Origin: Tillandsia leiboldiana
Taxonomy: Eukaryota; Streptophyta; Magnoliopsida; Poales; Bromeliaceae
Direction: 5' to 3'
Length of the DNA stretch: 64,000 nt
NCBI GenBank assembly: GCA_029204045.2
Contig: CM055074.1
Location: 16,171,164-16,235,163 of the forward strand
Part shown: positions 9,837 through 20,961 of the stretch, piece after piece
Layout of the letters: every line of letters starts with the position of its first letter
Numbering within the stretch: the stretch's first letter is position 1
The notes under the pieces: generated by a model
What the model was told of the DNA's origin: nothing
What the model saw: the letters and a program-made list of their open reading frames with translations, nothing else
Database searches by the model: none
Made by a program: the position numbers and the translations under genes

Positions 9837-11214
9837 TGTTACGGCATTTTGGTATTGGCATATTTCGTGAGTCAAGTCAGTGAGTTGAGTCGGAGTCTTA
9901 AAGGGATCAAATTGTCAATCAGCAATCAAAGACTTAGAGAAGATTCAACAAGAGCTCAAGTTGACACTCAGTGTCTTGAATCTTGAAGATTGAAGTTGAA
10001 GAATTGTGGATCAGTTACATCAATCTCAAGAAGAAAGTATTCAAAAGGATCAGGTATGGTTAACTAAATAATTTTGGTGATCCGAATACTTTCTTATAGT
10101 ATAGAAACACTTGGAAGAATTTTTAATTTCATAATAATCAAAAACTGGTGTTCGGACATGTTCAGGATCCGGATCAGGGCCAACGATCCGGATCCCGAAG
10201 GTTGTTGCTTCATACAAGACTTCGATCCGGATCCATGCAATTTCTGATCCGGATCCCGAATGTTAAGTTTTCTGATTTGTATGAACGATCCGGATCGGGC
10301 AATGCGATCCGGATCCCGAACCCTTGGTTTTCTGGAATCGTCAATCTCGTTACGACGATCCGGATCGCAGTAAATCCGATCCGGATCGCCGTCCTGAAAA
10401 TTTCCAGATAAGGTAAGTTTTTGATTCTTATCTCTTTCCAAAGGTTTCTAAACTATAAATAGACACTTAGGGTTTCTCAAAAACGTGGGAGCTACGGCCG
10501 ATCTTTTTATAAAACTCTTGAGAGCAACCCTAGAGGCTAGGTTTTCATCGTTCTTCTTTATAGCCTCTTTTAGGTCAATTCGATGGTTCTTTCAAGAACA
10601 TATCTTTTGTCGAATTGATCTAATCTTTGCTTAGAGATTTCTTCTACGGTTCTTCATTGATAATCTAAGCAAAGGATCACCATCGAAGTCAATATTCTTA
10701 TCGACTGAGTTTGCGTCGTGGATTCGACGTGGCATCGTGGATTCGGTGTGCTAAAGGCGTTTCGTGGATTCGAAGCGTGCGTTCGTGGATTCGAACGTGA
10801 GCAGTGGACGTGCAAAATCGGTGGAGCGCGAGGGTCCAAGAAATTGAAGGAGGGGTTAAATCCGTGGAGACGGTAATCACCTTGTTATTCTTCTTTTCTT
10901 AGGGATTGTTATTGCGCGGATATCCAACCGGTCAGCGCAAGGTCCGAAGAAGCTGAAGGAGGGGTTGAGTCCGTGGAGTCGGTAATCACCTTGTTATTCT
11001 TCCTATTCCTTAGTGGATTGTTATTGCGTGTTGGTCCCGTGGTTTTTCTCCTGGATTGGAGTTTCCACGTAAATCTCGGTGTGCTGTTTTTATTTTCCGC
11101 ATTGGTTTTTATTTTGCACTGAGATTGAGTTTTTAAGTATTACACCTATTCACCCCCCCTCTAGTTGTTTGATAGTACCTATTTAGATCCTTGTGGATCC
11201 ATAATAACTCTACA
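9837..11214 (+). repeat. 5' LTR of F1
   Basis: TGTTACGGCATT to CTCTACA, 1378 bp. The TATA box CTATAAATAG is near 10451-10460. The decamer array (10166-10387) lies upstream of it. GTGGATTCGA repeats (10717-10798) and the C-rich U5 motif (about 11141-11164) lie downstream. Confidence 0.9.
10166..10387 (+). promoter_or_regulatory. GATCCGGATC array in U3 of F1
   Basis: Eight exact copies of the palindromic decamer GATCCGGATC in 222 bp, the last ending about 65 bp before the TATA box. Spacing is irregular (about 10-45 bp between sites). The 3' LTR has the same array at about 15202-15422. Confidence 0.8.
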
Positions 11215-11231
11215 ATTGGTATCAGAGCGGG
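11215..11231 (+). other. Primer-binding site of F1
   Basis: ATTGGTATCAGAGCGGG right after the LTR; TGGTATCAGAGC (11217-11228) complements initiator Met-tRNA. Confidence 0.88.
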
Positions 11232-11251
11232 TTTTAGGTTTATCTATCTTG

Positions 11252-13216
11252 ATGGGTGAAAGTGGTAATATTTATAGACCTCCTCTTTTTGATGGGACTA
11301 ATTATGCTTATTGGAAAGTGCGGATGAGAGCTTTTCTCATCGCAATTGATGAGCGAGTATGGCAATCCGTGGAATGCGGTTGGGTGCATCCTGTTGAGGA
11401 AGTAGGAAATTCTACTACCCCAAAACCTCGCTCTAGATGGTCCAAAGAGGAATTTGAAAGATCTTCTTACAATGGGAAAAGGTATGAACGCTTTATTTAA
11501 TTCTCTTTCCTCGACTGAGTTCACAAGAATTTCCGCGTGTGAAACCGCGAAGGAAATTTGGGATATTCTCAAAATTACACATGAGGGTACTAATCTTGTA
11601 AAAATTCAAAAGCTCCAGATGCTTACAAGTCAATTTGACTCTATTCATATGGAAGGGCATGAATTGTTTACAGATTATTACACTAGACTTCAAGATGTAA
11701 TAAATACATGTGCTAATTTAGGAGAGAAAGATCCCGGAGTCGAAAATTGTAAGAAAGATACTTCGGACTCTTCCGGAACGGTTTAGGGCAAAGGTTACCG
11801 CCATTGAAACCGTTAGTCATCCGGATGAGATGAGTGTAGAGGAATTAGTAGGTGCTTTGCAAACTTATGAAATGACTTTTCCTACTAATCAAGTTTCTTC
11901 CAAGTCTTCTTCTAAGCTTACAGGTATTGCATTCAAATCAACAAAGGAAGAAGATAGCGAATCAAGTTCCGACGATGAAATCTCTTTTGCCGATTTGGAA
12001 GAACAATTGGCGCGGATCGTAAAGAAATTTCGTCGAAAATTTTGGAAGAATCGAACCGATGGATCTTCATCCATGAAATCTTCTAAAGGATCATCGGGTT
12101 CTAAATCCTCTAAACTCAAAAGCTTTGCAAAACCTTCTAAAGAAAAAGAAAAAGATGATTTCGAAGGGGAAATCCAATGCTATCGATGCAAAGGCTACGG
12201 CCATTTTTCAATGGATTGTCCTTCTAAGAAATCATATAAAAAGAAGGCTTTGTAAGCGAAAACTTGGGACGATTCTACTTCTAATGAATCGACCTCATGT
12301 ATAGAGGAAAAAATCGGTTGCTCTCATGCCTCTCATTTTTCCCTCTTCTAATAATTGTTTATCATCTTTAGTCACTGACTCTACTCCTTTGATTTTGTAT
12401 GAAACATCAACAACCGGCGGAGAGTCATCAAGTGAGGGGGAGTCGGACGAGGAAGAACTCGTTGAGGCATATCAACAACTTCTTGCGGAATCTAAGAAGA
12501 TGGCCAAACATATCAAGAAGTTGAGAAAGCAACGACTTGAGAATCAAGACGAGAATCATGCTTTAAAGATCAAACTTCATGATCTCGAGGAGGAACGAGA
12601 GCTTTTATTGAATAATAATAAAATCCTCCAAGAAAAGATAAATCAATCGGAAACGGTCGTTAATTCCCATATTGACAAGATTGATTTTCTAGAAAAACAG
12701 TTTTGAGGAGATTCATGTCACCAACCAAGCATTGACCAAACAAGTTTCATCACTTAAATCCGACATACAAAGGATCTCAACCGATTCCAAGAAACTTGAG
12801 TGTATGTCCGGTTTAGGTCAAACAAGTAAGGTTGGTTTGGGATTCAAAAAGGACCAAAACTGTGCATGCTTCAAGTTCCACAATGAAATTGAAAGGAAGA
12901 ACTTGTCACTTATGTGGACTTGAAGGACATTTGGTGAGGGATTGCCCGAAAAAGAGAAAGAAAAATCCTTCGGCAACTTCATCTACGGAGCGGACTCAAC
13001 GGACTCAAAAGACACATCAAGTCGAAAGAGTTTCACCTCAATCCATCAAAGGTCCGAGCCACATCATCAATCATACAAGTGGATCATTGCAAGGCAAAGA
13101 CCTAAGGTGGATCAACAGTCAAAGCGGACAACCCCCGGCCACAACGAATCAAGACACCCAAAATCCAGCGATTTTGGATTCGGAAAGGTGATATCTTTCC
13201 TTGTCTTAAGTTCTAA
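11252..13216 (+). pseudogene. gag of F1, broken
   Basis: Homologous along its length to the intact F2 gag (47217-49175): start MGESGNIYRPP, UBN2-type domain, CCHC knuckle at about 12177-12222, coiled coil at about 12450-12700, second knuckle at about 12906-12950 and a basic tail ending PCLKF. A TAA at 12253-12255 replaces a Gln codon and is also present in the second reading (30897-30899), so it is a real nonsense mutation. Single-base indels at about 11478, 11730, 12335, 12705 and 12860 are absent from the second reading and look like sequencing errors. Conversely the second reading lacks a T near 30203 that is present here. The locus therefore probably holds a gag with a single stop. Confidence 0.8.
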
Positions 13217-14866
13217 ATAGCTTATGACTGTATGTAATGCTTGATTGGTTTTCCCTTCATATCTTTCTTAATCTTTGCATTACATGTTTTTCAATGCTCT
13301 TCGTTTTTATACTTTGTTTTTGAACAAAAGGATTTTTAATGAACAAGTGCATTGAATGAAAAGGGCTTTCACTTTCATTCACTCCAAATTAATTTTATAT
13401 GGATTATCAACTTTACTTCATAATCATAATCTTGGAAGATACTTCATTATAGGAGTTTTTGATATTATAAGCATCAAATTTTAGAAATCATGTGTGATCT
13501 TCAGATGCTTAATCTATCTCGGTTGTGTGAGTTCTTTGTGATAAACATGAGACAACCGATTGACTAAAATTTGGGATTTAATTCTTTCACGTAAGAGATT
13601 GCCTTCTTACAAGGGTAAATAATTGAATTATGAAAGATGTGGAAAGAGTTACATCCGAAAGGAGTGTGAAAACTACCACCACATGCTGGAAAGAGCTGCC
13701 ACCCCGGTCGTCCGGTTTGTGTGTGAAGCTACCACATGTTATGGATGCTTGATAGTATTTTATGAGAAAATCTTTAGTTGAAGCATTTGGAGATTTATAT
13801 GCAAAACTCTTATATTTTGAACAATCTCCTGGTTGGTATAAGGTGGAATAGTTGAAAGATGCTCAAAGAGCGCCACCCTTAGGTATTTTAGTGCTTATCT
13901 CAAATTTGAAAGGGTAAGAAATCAAATTGATGTCATTTGGAAATCTCTGTAAGTCATCTTTGTAAATCCGTTACATCTTGATAGAGGTTTGGATCTCAAG
14001 ATTATTTTTGATGACTTGTGTTTGATGAATATAACATGAAAAACGGTTTATAATGTTTTACCTTTATTTTTCATGATTTTGGAGTAAATCTTTTTAATTT
14101 TGTGAAATTAATTGGATTGAATGACATCTGTGTGAATTCACTGTTTAAAGCACTTAAATTGATTTCTTGATGGAATACAAATCGGTATTTGAAAAGATTC
14201 TAAAATCTGGATTTGTTTCAAGAAATTATTTGATTTTTGTTTTCTGGTATAGGTACGGAATCTGCATTTTTGTTATATACCAGAACTGAGTTTTTATCTC
14301 TCTTTCTCTATGAACTAATATTGTTAGTGATTTACTTTTGTCTAGTATGTTCACTGTTTGACAATTTGTGACAAAAAGGGGGAGAAGAGAAATGATCGGA
14401 GATGAGATCATCAAGAGAGTACAAACGAAAATGAAAAAATGGGGGAGAACGGAAAATGATGATCGTATCACAAAGGGGGAGAACATAGATGCCTCAAGAA
14501 CATGGAGAACATGGAAAACATGTTAGAGATGCTCAGATAGGGGGAGACAAAGAAAAAATTGAAAGAGCCGAAAAACAAAAGAACCAAAAGGAAGACGGAT
14601 CAAATGTAGGATTTTAAATTCTAACAACTAACGTTTGATTTTGTTTGGAGTTTTGTTTTGCAGGAATTACATCACTTTAAGACTCCAAGTCCTAAGTCAT
14701 AGAGTATGTTCTAGGACTGTTTGGTTCAAATGTAATTTTGTATTTATTGGATCTTTCACGCAAAGAAAATCAATGTTTTGGTGATGACATTGAGTTTCGA
14801 TTTTTTGGTTTAAGATGAGTGACTTGAGCGCTTTTATGTATTTTTGGGTTTTGTCACGAAATTGCC
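13217..14866 (+). other. Noncoding 3' internal region of F1
   Basis: About 1.65 kb without a supported gene. It holds a block at 13633-13738 (followed by GCTCAAAGAGC at about 13861) that is conserved in F2 and in the unrelated internal region of element C, a possible splice acceptor TTTTGTTTTGCAG near 14651-14663, and AT-rich sequence. The gag-pol-less elements keep this DNA while losing pol, which suggests a cis role. Confidence 0.6.
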
Positions 14867-14878
14867 AAAGGGGGAGAT
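14867..14878 (+). other. Purine tract of F1
   Basis: AAAGGGGGAGAT immediately before the 3' LTR; primes plus-strand DNA synthesis in this class of element. Confidence 0.85.
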
Positions 14879-16243
14879 TGTTACGGCATTTTGGTATTGG
14901 CATATTTCGTGAGTCAAGTCAGTGAGTTGAGTCGGAGTCTTAAAGGGATCAAATTGTCAATCAGCAATCAAAGACTTAGAGAAGATTCAACAAGAGCAAG
15001 TTGACACTCAGTGTCTTGAGTCTTGAAGATTGAAGTTGAAGAATTGTGGATCAGTTACATCAATCTCAAGAAAAAGTATTCAAAAGGATCAGGTATGTTA
15101 ACTAAATAATTTTGGTGATCCGAATACTTTCTTATAGTGTAGAAACACTTGGAAGAATTTTAATTTCATAATAATCAAAAACTGGTGTTCGGACATGTTC
15201 AGGATCCGGATCAGGGCCAACGATCCGGATCCCGAAGGTTGTTGCTTCATACAAGACTTCGATCCGGATCCATGCAATTCCGATCCGGATCCCGAATGTT
15301 AAGTTTTCTGATTTGTATGAACGATCCGGATCGGGCAATGCGATCCGGATCCCGAACCCTGGTTTTCTGGAATCGTCAATCTCGTTACGACGATCCGGAT
15401 CGCAGTAAATCCGATCCGGATCGCCGTCCTGAAAATTCCAGATAAGGTAAGTTTTTGATTCTTATCTCTTTCCAAAGGTTTCTAAACTATAAATAGACAC
15501 TTAGGGTTTCTCAAAAACGTGGGAGCTACGGCCGATCTTTTTATAAAACTCTTGAGAGCAACCCTAGAGGCTAGGTTTTTCATCGTTCTTCTTTATAGCC
15601 TCTTTTAGGTCAATTCGATGGTTCTTTCAAGAACATATCTTTTGTCGAATTGATCTAATCTTTGCTTAGAGATTTCTTTACGGTTCTTCATTGATAATCT
15701 AAGCAAAGGATCACCATCGAAGTCAATATTCTTATCGACTGAGTTTGCGTCGTGGATTCGACGTGGCATCGTGGATTCGGTGTGCTAAAGGCGTTTCGTG
15801 GATTCGAAGCGTGCGTTCGTGGATTCGAACGTGAGCAGTGGACGTGCAAAATCGGTGGTGGGAGCGCGAGGTCCAAGAAATTGAAGGAGGGGTTAAATCC
15901 GTGGAGACGGTAATCACCTTGTTATTCTTCTTTTCTTAGGGATTGTTATTGCGCGGATATCCAACCGGTCAGCGCAAGGTCCGAAGAAGCTGAAGGAGGG
16001 GTTGAGTCCGTGGAGTCGGTAATCACCTTGTTATTCTTCTATTCTTAGTGGATTGTTATTGCGTGTTGGTCCCGTGGTTTTTCTCCTGGATTGGAGTTTC
16101 CACGTAAATCTCGGTGTGCTGTTTTTATTTTCCGCATTGGTTTTTATTTTGCACTGAGATTGATTTTAAGTATTACACCTTCACCCCCCTCTAGTTGTTT
16201 GATAGTACCTATTTAGATCCTTGTGGATCCATAATAACTTACA
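14879..16243 (+). repeat. 3' LTR of F1
   Basis: 1365 bp, ends CTTACA before TATGC. It is 13 bp shorter than the 5' LTR and its differences are largely missing single bases (for example in homopolymers near 16170-16190), as expected near a poorly polished contig end. Confidence 0.88.
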
Positions 16244-16358
16244 TATGCCGCTCTTGGATTAGCCTAGAAAAAGAATCATAGGGTCTATTTATAGGTTAGA
16301 AACATTTGGAAGGATATAAGAATCAAAAACCTTACCATTTCTGGAATTTACGGACGGC

Positions 16359-16641
16359 GATCCGGATCGGATTCGGCGATCCGGATTGCAGTAGCAAGAA
16401 AGACGGTTTCCAGAAAATCAATAGTTCGGGATCTCGATCGAAATGGCTGATCCGGATCGTTCATACAGTTTCACCAAACATCAACGTTCGGGATCCGGAT
16501 TGCAAATCCTGATCCGGATCGTGCAAGTAAAAAGGTAAAACTAGTGTTCGGGATCCGGATCATGAGATGCTGCGATCCGGATTGAACCAGTGTATGAACG
16601 AACACCCTTCGGGATCCGGATTGGAATGTCTGATCCGGATC
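16359..16641 (-). promoter_or_regulatory. GATCCGGATC array in U3 of element C
   Basis: About ten sites, half of them exact GATCCGGATC and the others GATCCGGATT or similar, lying upstream of the minus-strand TATA. GATCCGGATT variants are single C-to-T changes. One site near 16430 reads GATCTCGATC here but is GATCCGGATC in the second reading. Confidence 0.7.
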
Positions 16642-16865
16642 CTGAACATGTCCCATGTCCCAGTTTTTATTTTTATGCAATGAAAAATTCTTCCAGGGTT
16701 TCTACACTACAAGAAGTATTCGGATCACCAAAAATCTTTAGTTAAACATACCTGATCCTTTTAAATTCTTCTTTCTTGAGATGAGTTAAATGATCCAACC
16801 TTCTTCACCTTCAATCTTCAAGACTTGAACCTTCACGAAATTACGCCAACTCAAATTCCGTAACA

Positions 16866-17082
16866 ATCTCCCCTTTGGCGGTTTCGTGACAAAACACAAA
16901 TCCACTAAAGAAAATTCAAAAAGATATTTTTGTTGCTATCACCATACAACAAAAATTTACAATGGAGATCCAAAAATTTAAAAACATGAGATAAACTCCT
17001 AAAACAGACTCTAGACTTAGACATCTGTACTTTCTGCACACAGAAATCATTCTTGACAAAAAGAATCGTTAGATACCTCAAG
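16866..17082 (-). other. 3' internal tail of element C next to gypsy insertion
   Basis: Purine tract (16866-16878) and about 200 bp of noncoding internal DNA, ending at the gypsy target duplication TCAAG (17078-17082). A splice-acceptor-like TTTCTGTGTGCAG lies near 17034-17046 on the minus strand, matching one in element D. Confidence 0.6.
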
Positions 17083-20000
17083 TGTAGTGGCCCAGGTTTT
17101 CGTACTGTGTTTCCCGTGAATCCTGGGTGAGAAACATCTATTATTGGTGTATTAGGTCCACAGTGCATCAAAGGGTGCTACGGATGGACACAGTGTGGTA
17201 TTTACTGTTGGTTTGACCTTCGGAGGTAATTGCCGAATTTTAGAAATGATTTGGGCCAATCGGAGGCCGTATTGAATTCAGCGCGAAAAAACGCTTTGAA
17301 ACGGCTATTTACTTATTTATTTGGAGTCCGGATGCCCAAAAACGGACCCCCGGAATTTTTTGCGCAAATTGGTGCATGGGGGGACCGGTGGACCGGCCAG
17401 GGACACGTGGGCTCCTCATTGGGCCGGCGCACGCCTCCCGGTCCACGGAAAGGGCCGCGGTGCATGGTGGACCGGCGGGCCACGTGGCGGCACGCGGTTG
17501 GGCCGGTGCAAGGCGCGCGGCGCACGGGAGGGTGCGCGGCAGCGCGGGCAGGCAGGCCGGGCAGGCGCGGAGGGGAGGGGGGGCGCGGTGCACGGTGGAC
17601 CGGGGCGCGCCACATGGCGGCCCCGGGTTGGCTGGTCCATGTGCGCGTGGCGCACGCGGCGTCACGCGGGGCGGCCGTACGCGCACATGGGCGCACGTGG
17701 GCGCACGTGGCGGCGGCACCCGCCGACCGCCGTGTCGGGCGGGCCACGTGTTGCCACGCCGTTGGCTGGCGCACCCACGCTGCCGCCAATCACGGGGGAC
17801 ACGTGGCTGTTCCCGTTGGGCCCGCACGACTGCCGCCTGTTTGGCGGACACGTGGCGGGCCGTGGGCCGGGTCGGACGGCCGGTTGGACGGGAAGGGATC
17901 CCGTCACGCGGGGGGCGGCCGTACGCGCACATGGGCGCACGTGGGCGCACGTGGCGGCGGCACCCGCCGACCGCCGTGTCGGGCGGGGCCACGTGTCGCC
18001 ACGCCGTTGGCTGGCGCACCCACGCTGCCGCCAATCACGGGGGACACGTGGCGTTTCCCCGTTGGGCCCGCACGGCTGCCGCCTGTTTGGGACACGTGGC
18101 GGGCCGTGGGCCGGGTCGGACGGCCGGTTGGACGGGAAGGGATCCCCTGTGCGGCGGGGTGCTGGGCCGGGCCGCACTGTGCGCGCCCGGAAACCCCTGG
18201 GCCGGGCCGCACTGTAGCCGCCCGAAACGTGGCCTGGCCGCACTGTTCACGCCCGAAAGTGGGCCGGGGCACTGTAGCCGCCCGAAAGTTGGGACATGAA
18301 GGTCATTTTCCCAATTGTTTTATTGGGCCTATAAATAGCCCTTCCCCTCCCTTCTTTTCTCCATTTTCGACGAGAAAGAAGAGAGGAATCTGAGAGAGGT
18401 CATTGAAGAGAAGTTGTTCCTCACTGATTTTTTCTACCTCGTGGTGCGTTCCCAGATTTTTGGAAGTTCGACAGCGGCGATCGGGATTTTACAGTGTGCG
18501 GTTTTTTTCCCAAGCTTTGGCCCGTTATCGTCGCATTTCAGTCGAGGAGTCCCCTGCGCAGTACAGGAGTCCTTTTTCGACGATTTCTTCGCCAGTGTGT
18601 TCCTTAGAGGTAGGGCTTCGTTTTTCGTGTTGGTCGTTTCTCTAGATTCAGATTTCTTGGCACGATTCCCGAGGTGTTTGACCCCCTCTTTTGCTTTGGT
18701 TTTTGGACAGCGGCGACTTCGACGAATTGTTTCTACGCGTAGGAATATCAGATTGAGGCGATTCAAAAGTCGATTTTGGGCTACTTTTCGCGAGGAACGC
18801 AACCGTGATTTTTCTGAGATTTTAGGAGCTCGGGATAGAGGTGAAATTCCTCGTTTTGCGTGCTGATTATAAAAACAGCAAATCTGTTTTGAGACTTGTA
18901 GTTTTTCACCGTATACACTTATGTGATGTTGTAGGACTGTTTCAGCTGACGGTGTGCATAGAGGACAGCGGGTATTTTCTGGGTATTGGGCACGCTTTTC
19001 GCGGTGGGTGGTTGTTGTTACCTCATTACTGACTATCTCACTAGGAGTATTAGAGATTCCCGACTTTAAACAGATAATCGGTACTTGTACTCATGAAATG
19101 CATAAGTAAACCCCACAAATAATATGACAGTCATTTATGGTAAACTGGGACACTGTGTTGGACATATGCTGTAAACTATCATCGCATGCTAAAGTATTAT
19201 CATAAAATCATCTTTTCTAAAAAATATTAAATACTTCCTTCTGTTTCTAAATGCGAACCTTTGCTGTTGTTTGGACATTAGATAGGCTACTATTTATTGC
19301 TACACTATCTTTGGGACTTGACTTAGGAGAAACCATGTTTCACTATTCTCCTTCGTATTCGGATATATGTTGCTCGGTTTGAGCAGGGTTTGGGATAGTG
19401 TGGTTAAGGCTGGAGTTGGGACAGGTTTGACTCGATAATATATGTGGGGCATGGTAGTAACCGCGGACTTGAGGCGGTTAGCCAGCTGTTGATTACTCTA
19501 TCAGATCTTGGGCTTATCGGGTGTTGTTCGGCAGCCGCGGACATTAGGCGGCAGACCGGGTGTTCACTTATGCATCAGATCGGGTTTCAGATTTTCCTAG
19601 TGGATGGTGTTCCCACTTGATTACTATTGCATCTGATTGTGGGATCAGGGTTACTTTAGTGGACGGATATTTTCCACTTGATCATAGTCTGATCCAGTCC
19701 TGCTATTGTGAGATATTGGTTACAGAGATGCTTGATACAGAGATACTTGATACGGGATACTGTACATACTTTACTCGTGTGGGTCGCTACCCTCGAGTGC
19801 CACTCCGGAGTAGGCTTTACACTGTGCCGAGCGCCGGGCACCTTGAGAGTGCGATTGGTGAAAGAGCAGGCAGTGCCAGTACTTCCTGGCCCTTGATTGG
19901 GTTCTTTGGGCAGTTAGATTTACAGTGCATGCATATACCGTAACCTTTGGCACAGCATCTAGAGGCATAGTAGTGGTAGTTTCTCTTTTTCCAGCAGTCT

Positions 20001-20538
20001 TTATTGCATACCACTGTTCCTTCCTTTTTGCCTCTTATAGTCCTAGTGGGTGTGTCAGCATTTGAGGTTTTACCCACTAGGGGAGGCTACTGGTTTATCT
20101 AGTAGTTCTCACCCCCATTGTTGTTTTCTGTCTTCTTCCCTTTGTTTTACAGAGTCATCTGCGCGAGCTGCTGGGCCATCAGCGGCTGATCGAGGTAAGA
20201 GGATTGCGGACTAGTAGCTAGATCATCTACCACGACTGTGAGAGTAGCTGGACTTTTATTCACCCCTTTGTATCTCAGATTACAGTAGTTTACTTGGGAC
20301 TGGTTTAGCCAGCTGTTTGTATTTTGGTTAGTGAGCTGGGAGTTTATTGTCTTATTTCAGCTGTATCTTATTTCCATTCTGAGATTACTTATAGTCTTTT
20401 AGTTCAGCTCTGTTTATGCTCTTCTATTGTATATTTATATCTGAGCGGGTTACCAGCGCATCGTGTACATGGAAAATTTGTGTGCACGGCGGATCTGTTG
20501 GCGAGCCCGGGTTCTGGTTTACACCCGGGGGCGTGACA
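17083..20538 (+). repeat. Gypsy E 5' LTR, first reading
   Basis: TGTAGTGGCCCAGG to GGGGGCGTGACA, 3456 bp against 3484 bp in the second reading. It has the same 244-bp tandem duplication in its GC-rich part (starts near 17659 and 17902), the G-box tract (17403-18290) and a TATA box near 18329-18338. Confidence 0.85.
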
Positions 20539-20861
20539 GATTAAGTTGGTATTAGAGCTTAGGATAGGTCAGTTGGGACTTAGGAAACCCTTGGCTTTTG
20601 GCAGACCCTAGGATGATAGGGCGTGAGAGGCGTGAGACTTCGCGAAAGTCGTTGATTTATATTGGACTCTTCCAGTGAGTGAAGAGGGATCGACACATAC
20701 CCAATTTCTGGTGGACCGTTATGTTGGCTGCAGACAACATAAAGTCGCAGGAAATGAATTGGGGGATGTCTTTGACTTTCGCTAGATTGGGTCGTGTGGG
20801 GTATGTTACTTATTCGTGATTTCTTGTCGGCAGGATGCCTCCCCGACGTCGGATCCCTACT
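17083..20861 (+). mobile_element. Gypsy element E, first reading, cut by gap
   Basis: Gypsy 5' LTR (17083-20538), primer site and leader to just past the gag start codon, where the N run begins. The LTR start, target duplication TCAAG (17078-17082) and flanking DNA equal those at 35732-39539. This is almost certainly the left end of the same element. Confidence 0.85.
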
Positions 20862-20961
20862 NNNNNNNNNNNNNNNNNNNNNNNNNNNNNNNNNNNNNNN
20901 NNNNNNNNNNNNNNNNNNNNNNNNNNNNNNNNNNNNNNNNNNNNNNNNNNNNNNNNNNNNN
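20862..20961. other. Assembly gap, 100 N
   Basis: Exactly 100 unknown bases, a conventional scaffold gap of arbitrary size. The sequence before it continues, at 39540, in the sequence after it. Confidence 0.99.

Larger units (their letters stand above)
9837..16243 (+). mobile_element. Element F1: gag-only copia retrotransposon
   Basis: Complete element with LTRs at 9837-11214 and 14879-16243, initiator-tRNA primer site, one gag ORF and a purine tract. The perfect target duplication TATGC is at 9832-9836 and 16244-16248. The internal region has no protease, integrase, reverse transcriptase or RNase H: gag stops just before where protease begins in element A and is followed by about 1.65 kb of noncoding DNA. 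This is the architecture described as TR-GAG. It must borrow pol from a relative. A second reading of the same insertion is at 28488-34889. Confidence 0.92.
9121..16865 (-). repeat. 3' LTR of element C, interrupted by F1
   Basis: Plus orientation: TGTTGGGTTATACG at 9121 to TTCCGTAACA at 16865; about 1.33 kb without F1. Segments are 9121-9836 and 16249-16865. The minus-strand TATA lies near 16282-16292 (CTATTTATAGG in plus). The purine tract follows at 16866-16878. The same LTR appears again at 27773-35518 in the duplicated assembly block. Confidence 0.82.
2298..20861 (+). repeat. Left copy of 18.6-kb duplicated block
   Basis: Ends at the N run. It contains the tail of A's LTR, A gag-pol, B, C LTR with F1, and the 5' LTR and leader of gypsy E. 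The same order with identical insertion sites is at 20962-39539. Near its right end (about 15000-20861) it lacks many single bases present in the other copy. Confidence 0.9.

Noticed and set aside
10166..10387. Regularly repeated GATCCGGATC taken for a CRISPR array
   Set aside because: Repeats are only 10 bp, spacing is irregular, the sequence is LTR U3 of a plant retrotransposon and there are no cas genes.
10148..10411. Frames rich in Asp-Pro-Asp or Arg-Ser-Gly-Ser within LTRs (also 28799, 33827, 46061, 51101)
   Set aside because: They are translations of the GATCCGGATC repeats upstream of the TATA box and would not be in the element's mRNA body.
17230..18393. Long overlapping open frames on both strands (also 35781-36951 and 44524-45324)
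   Set aside because: They lie in the GC-rich G-box tract of the gypsy LTR, where stops are rare in all frames; they overlap each other, are low-complexity and have no recognisable domain.
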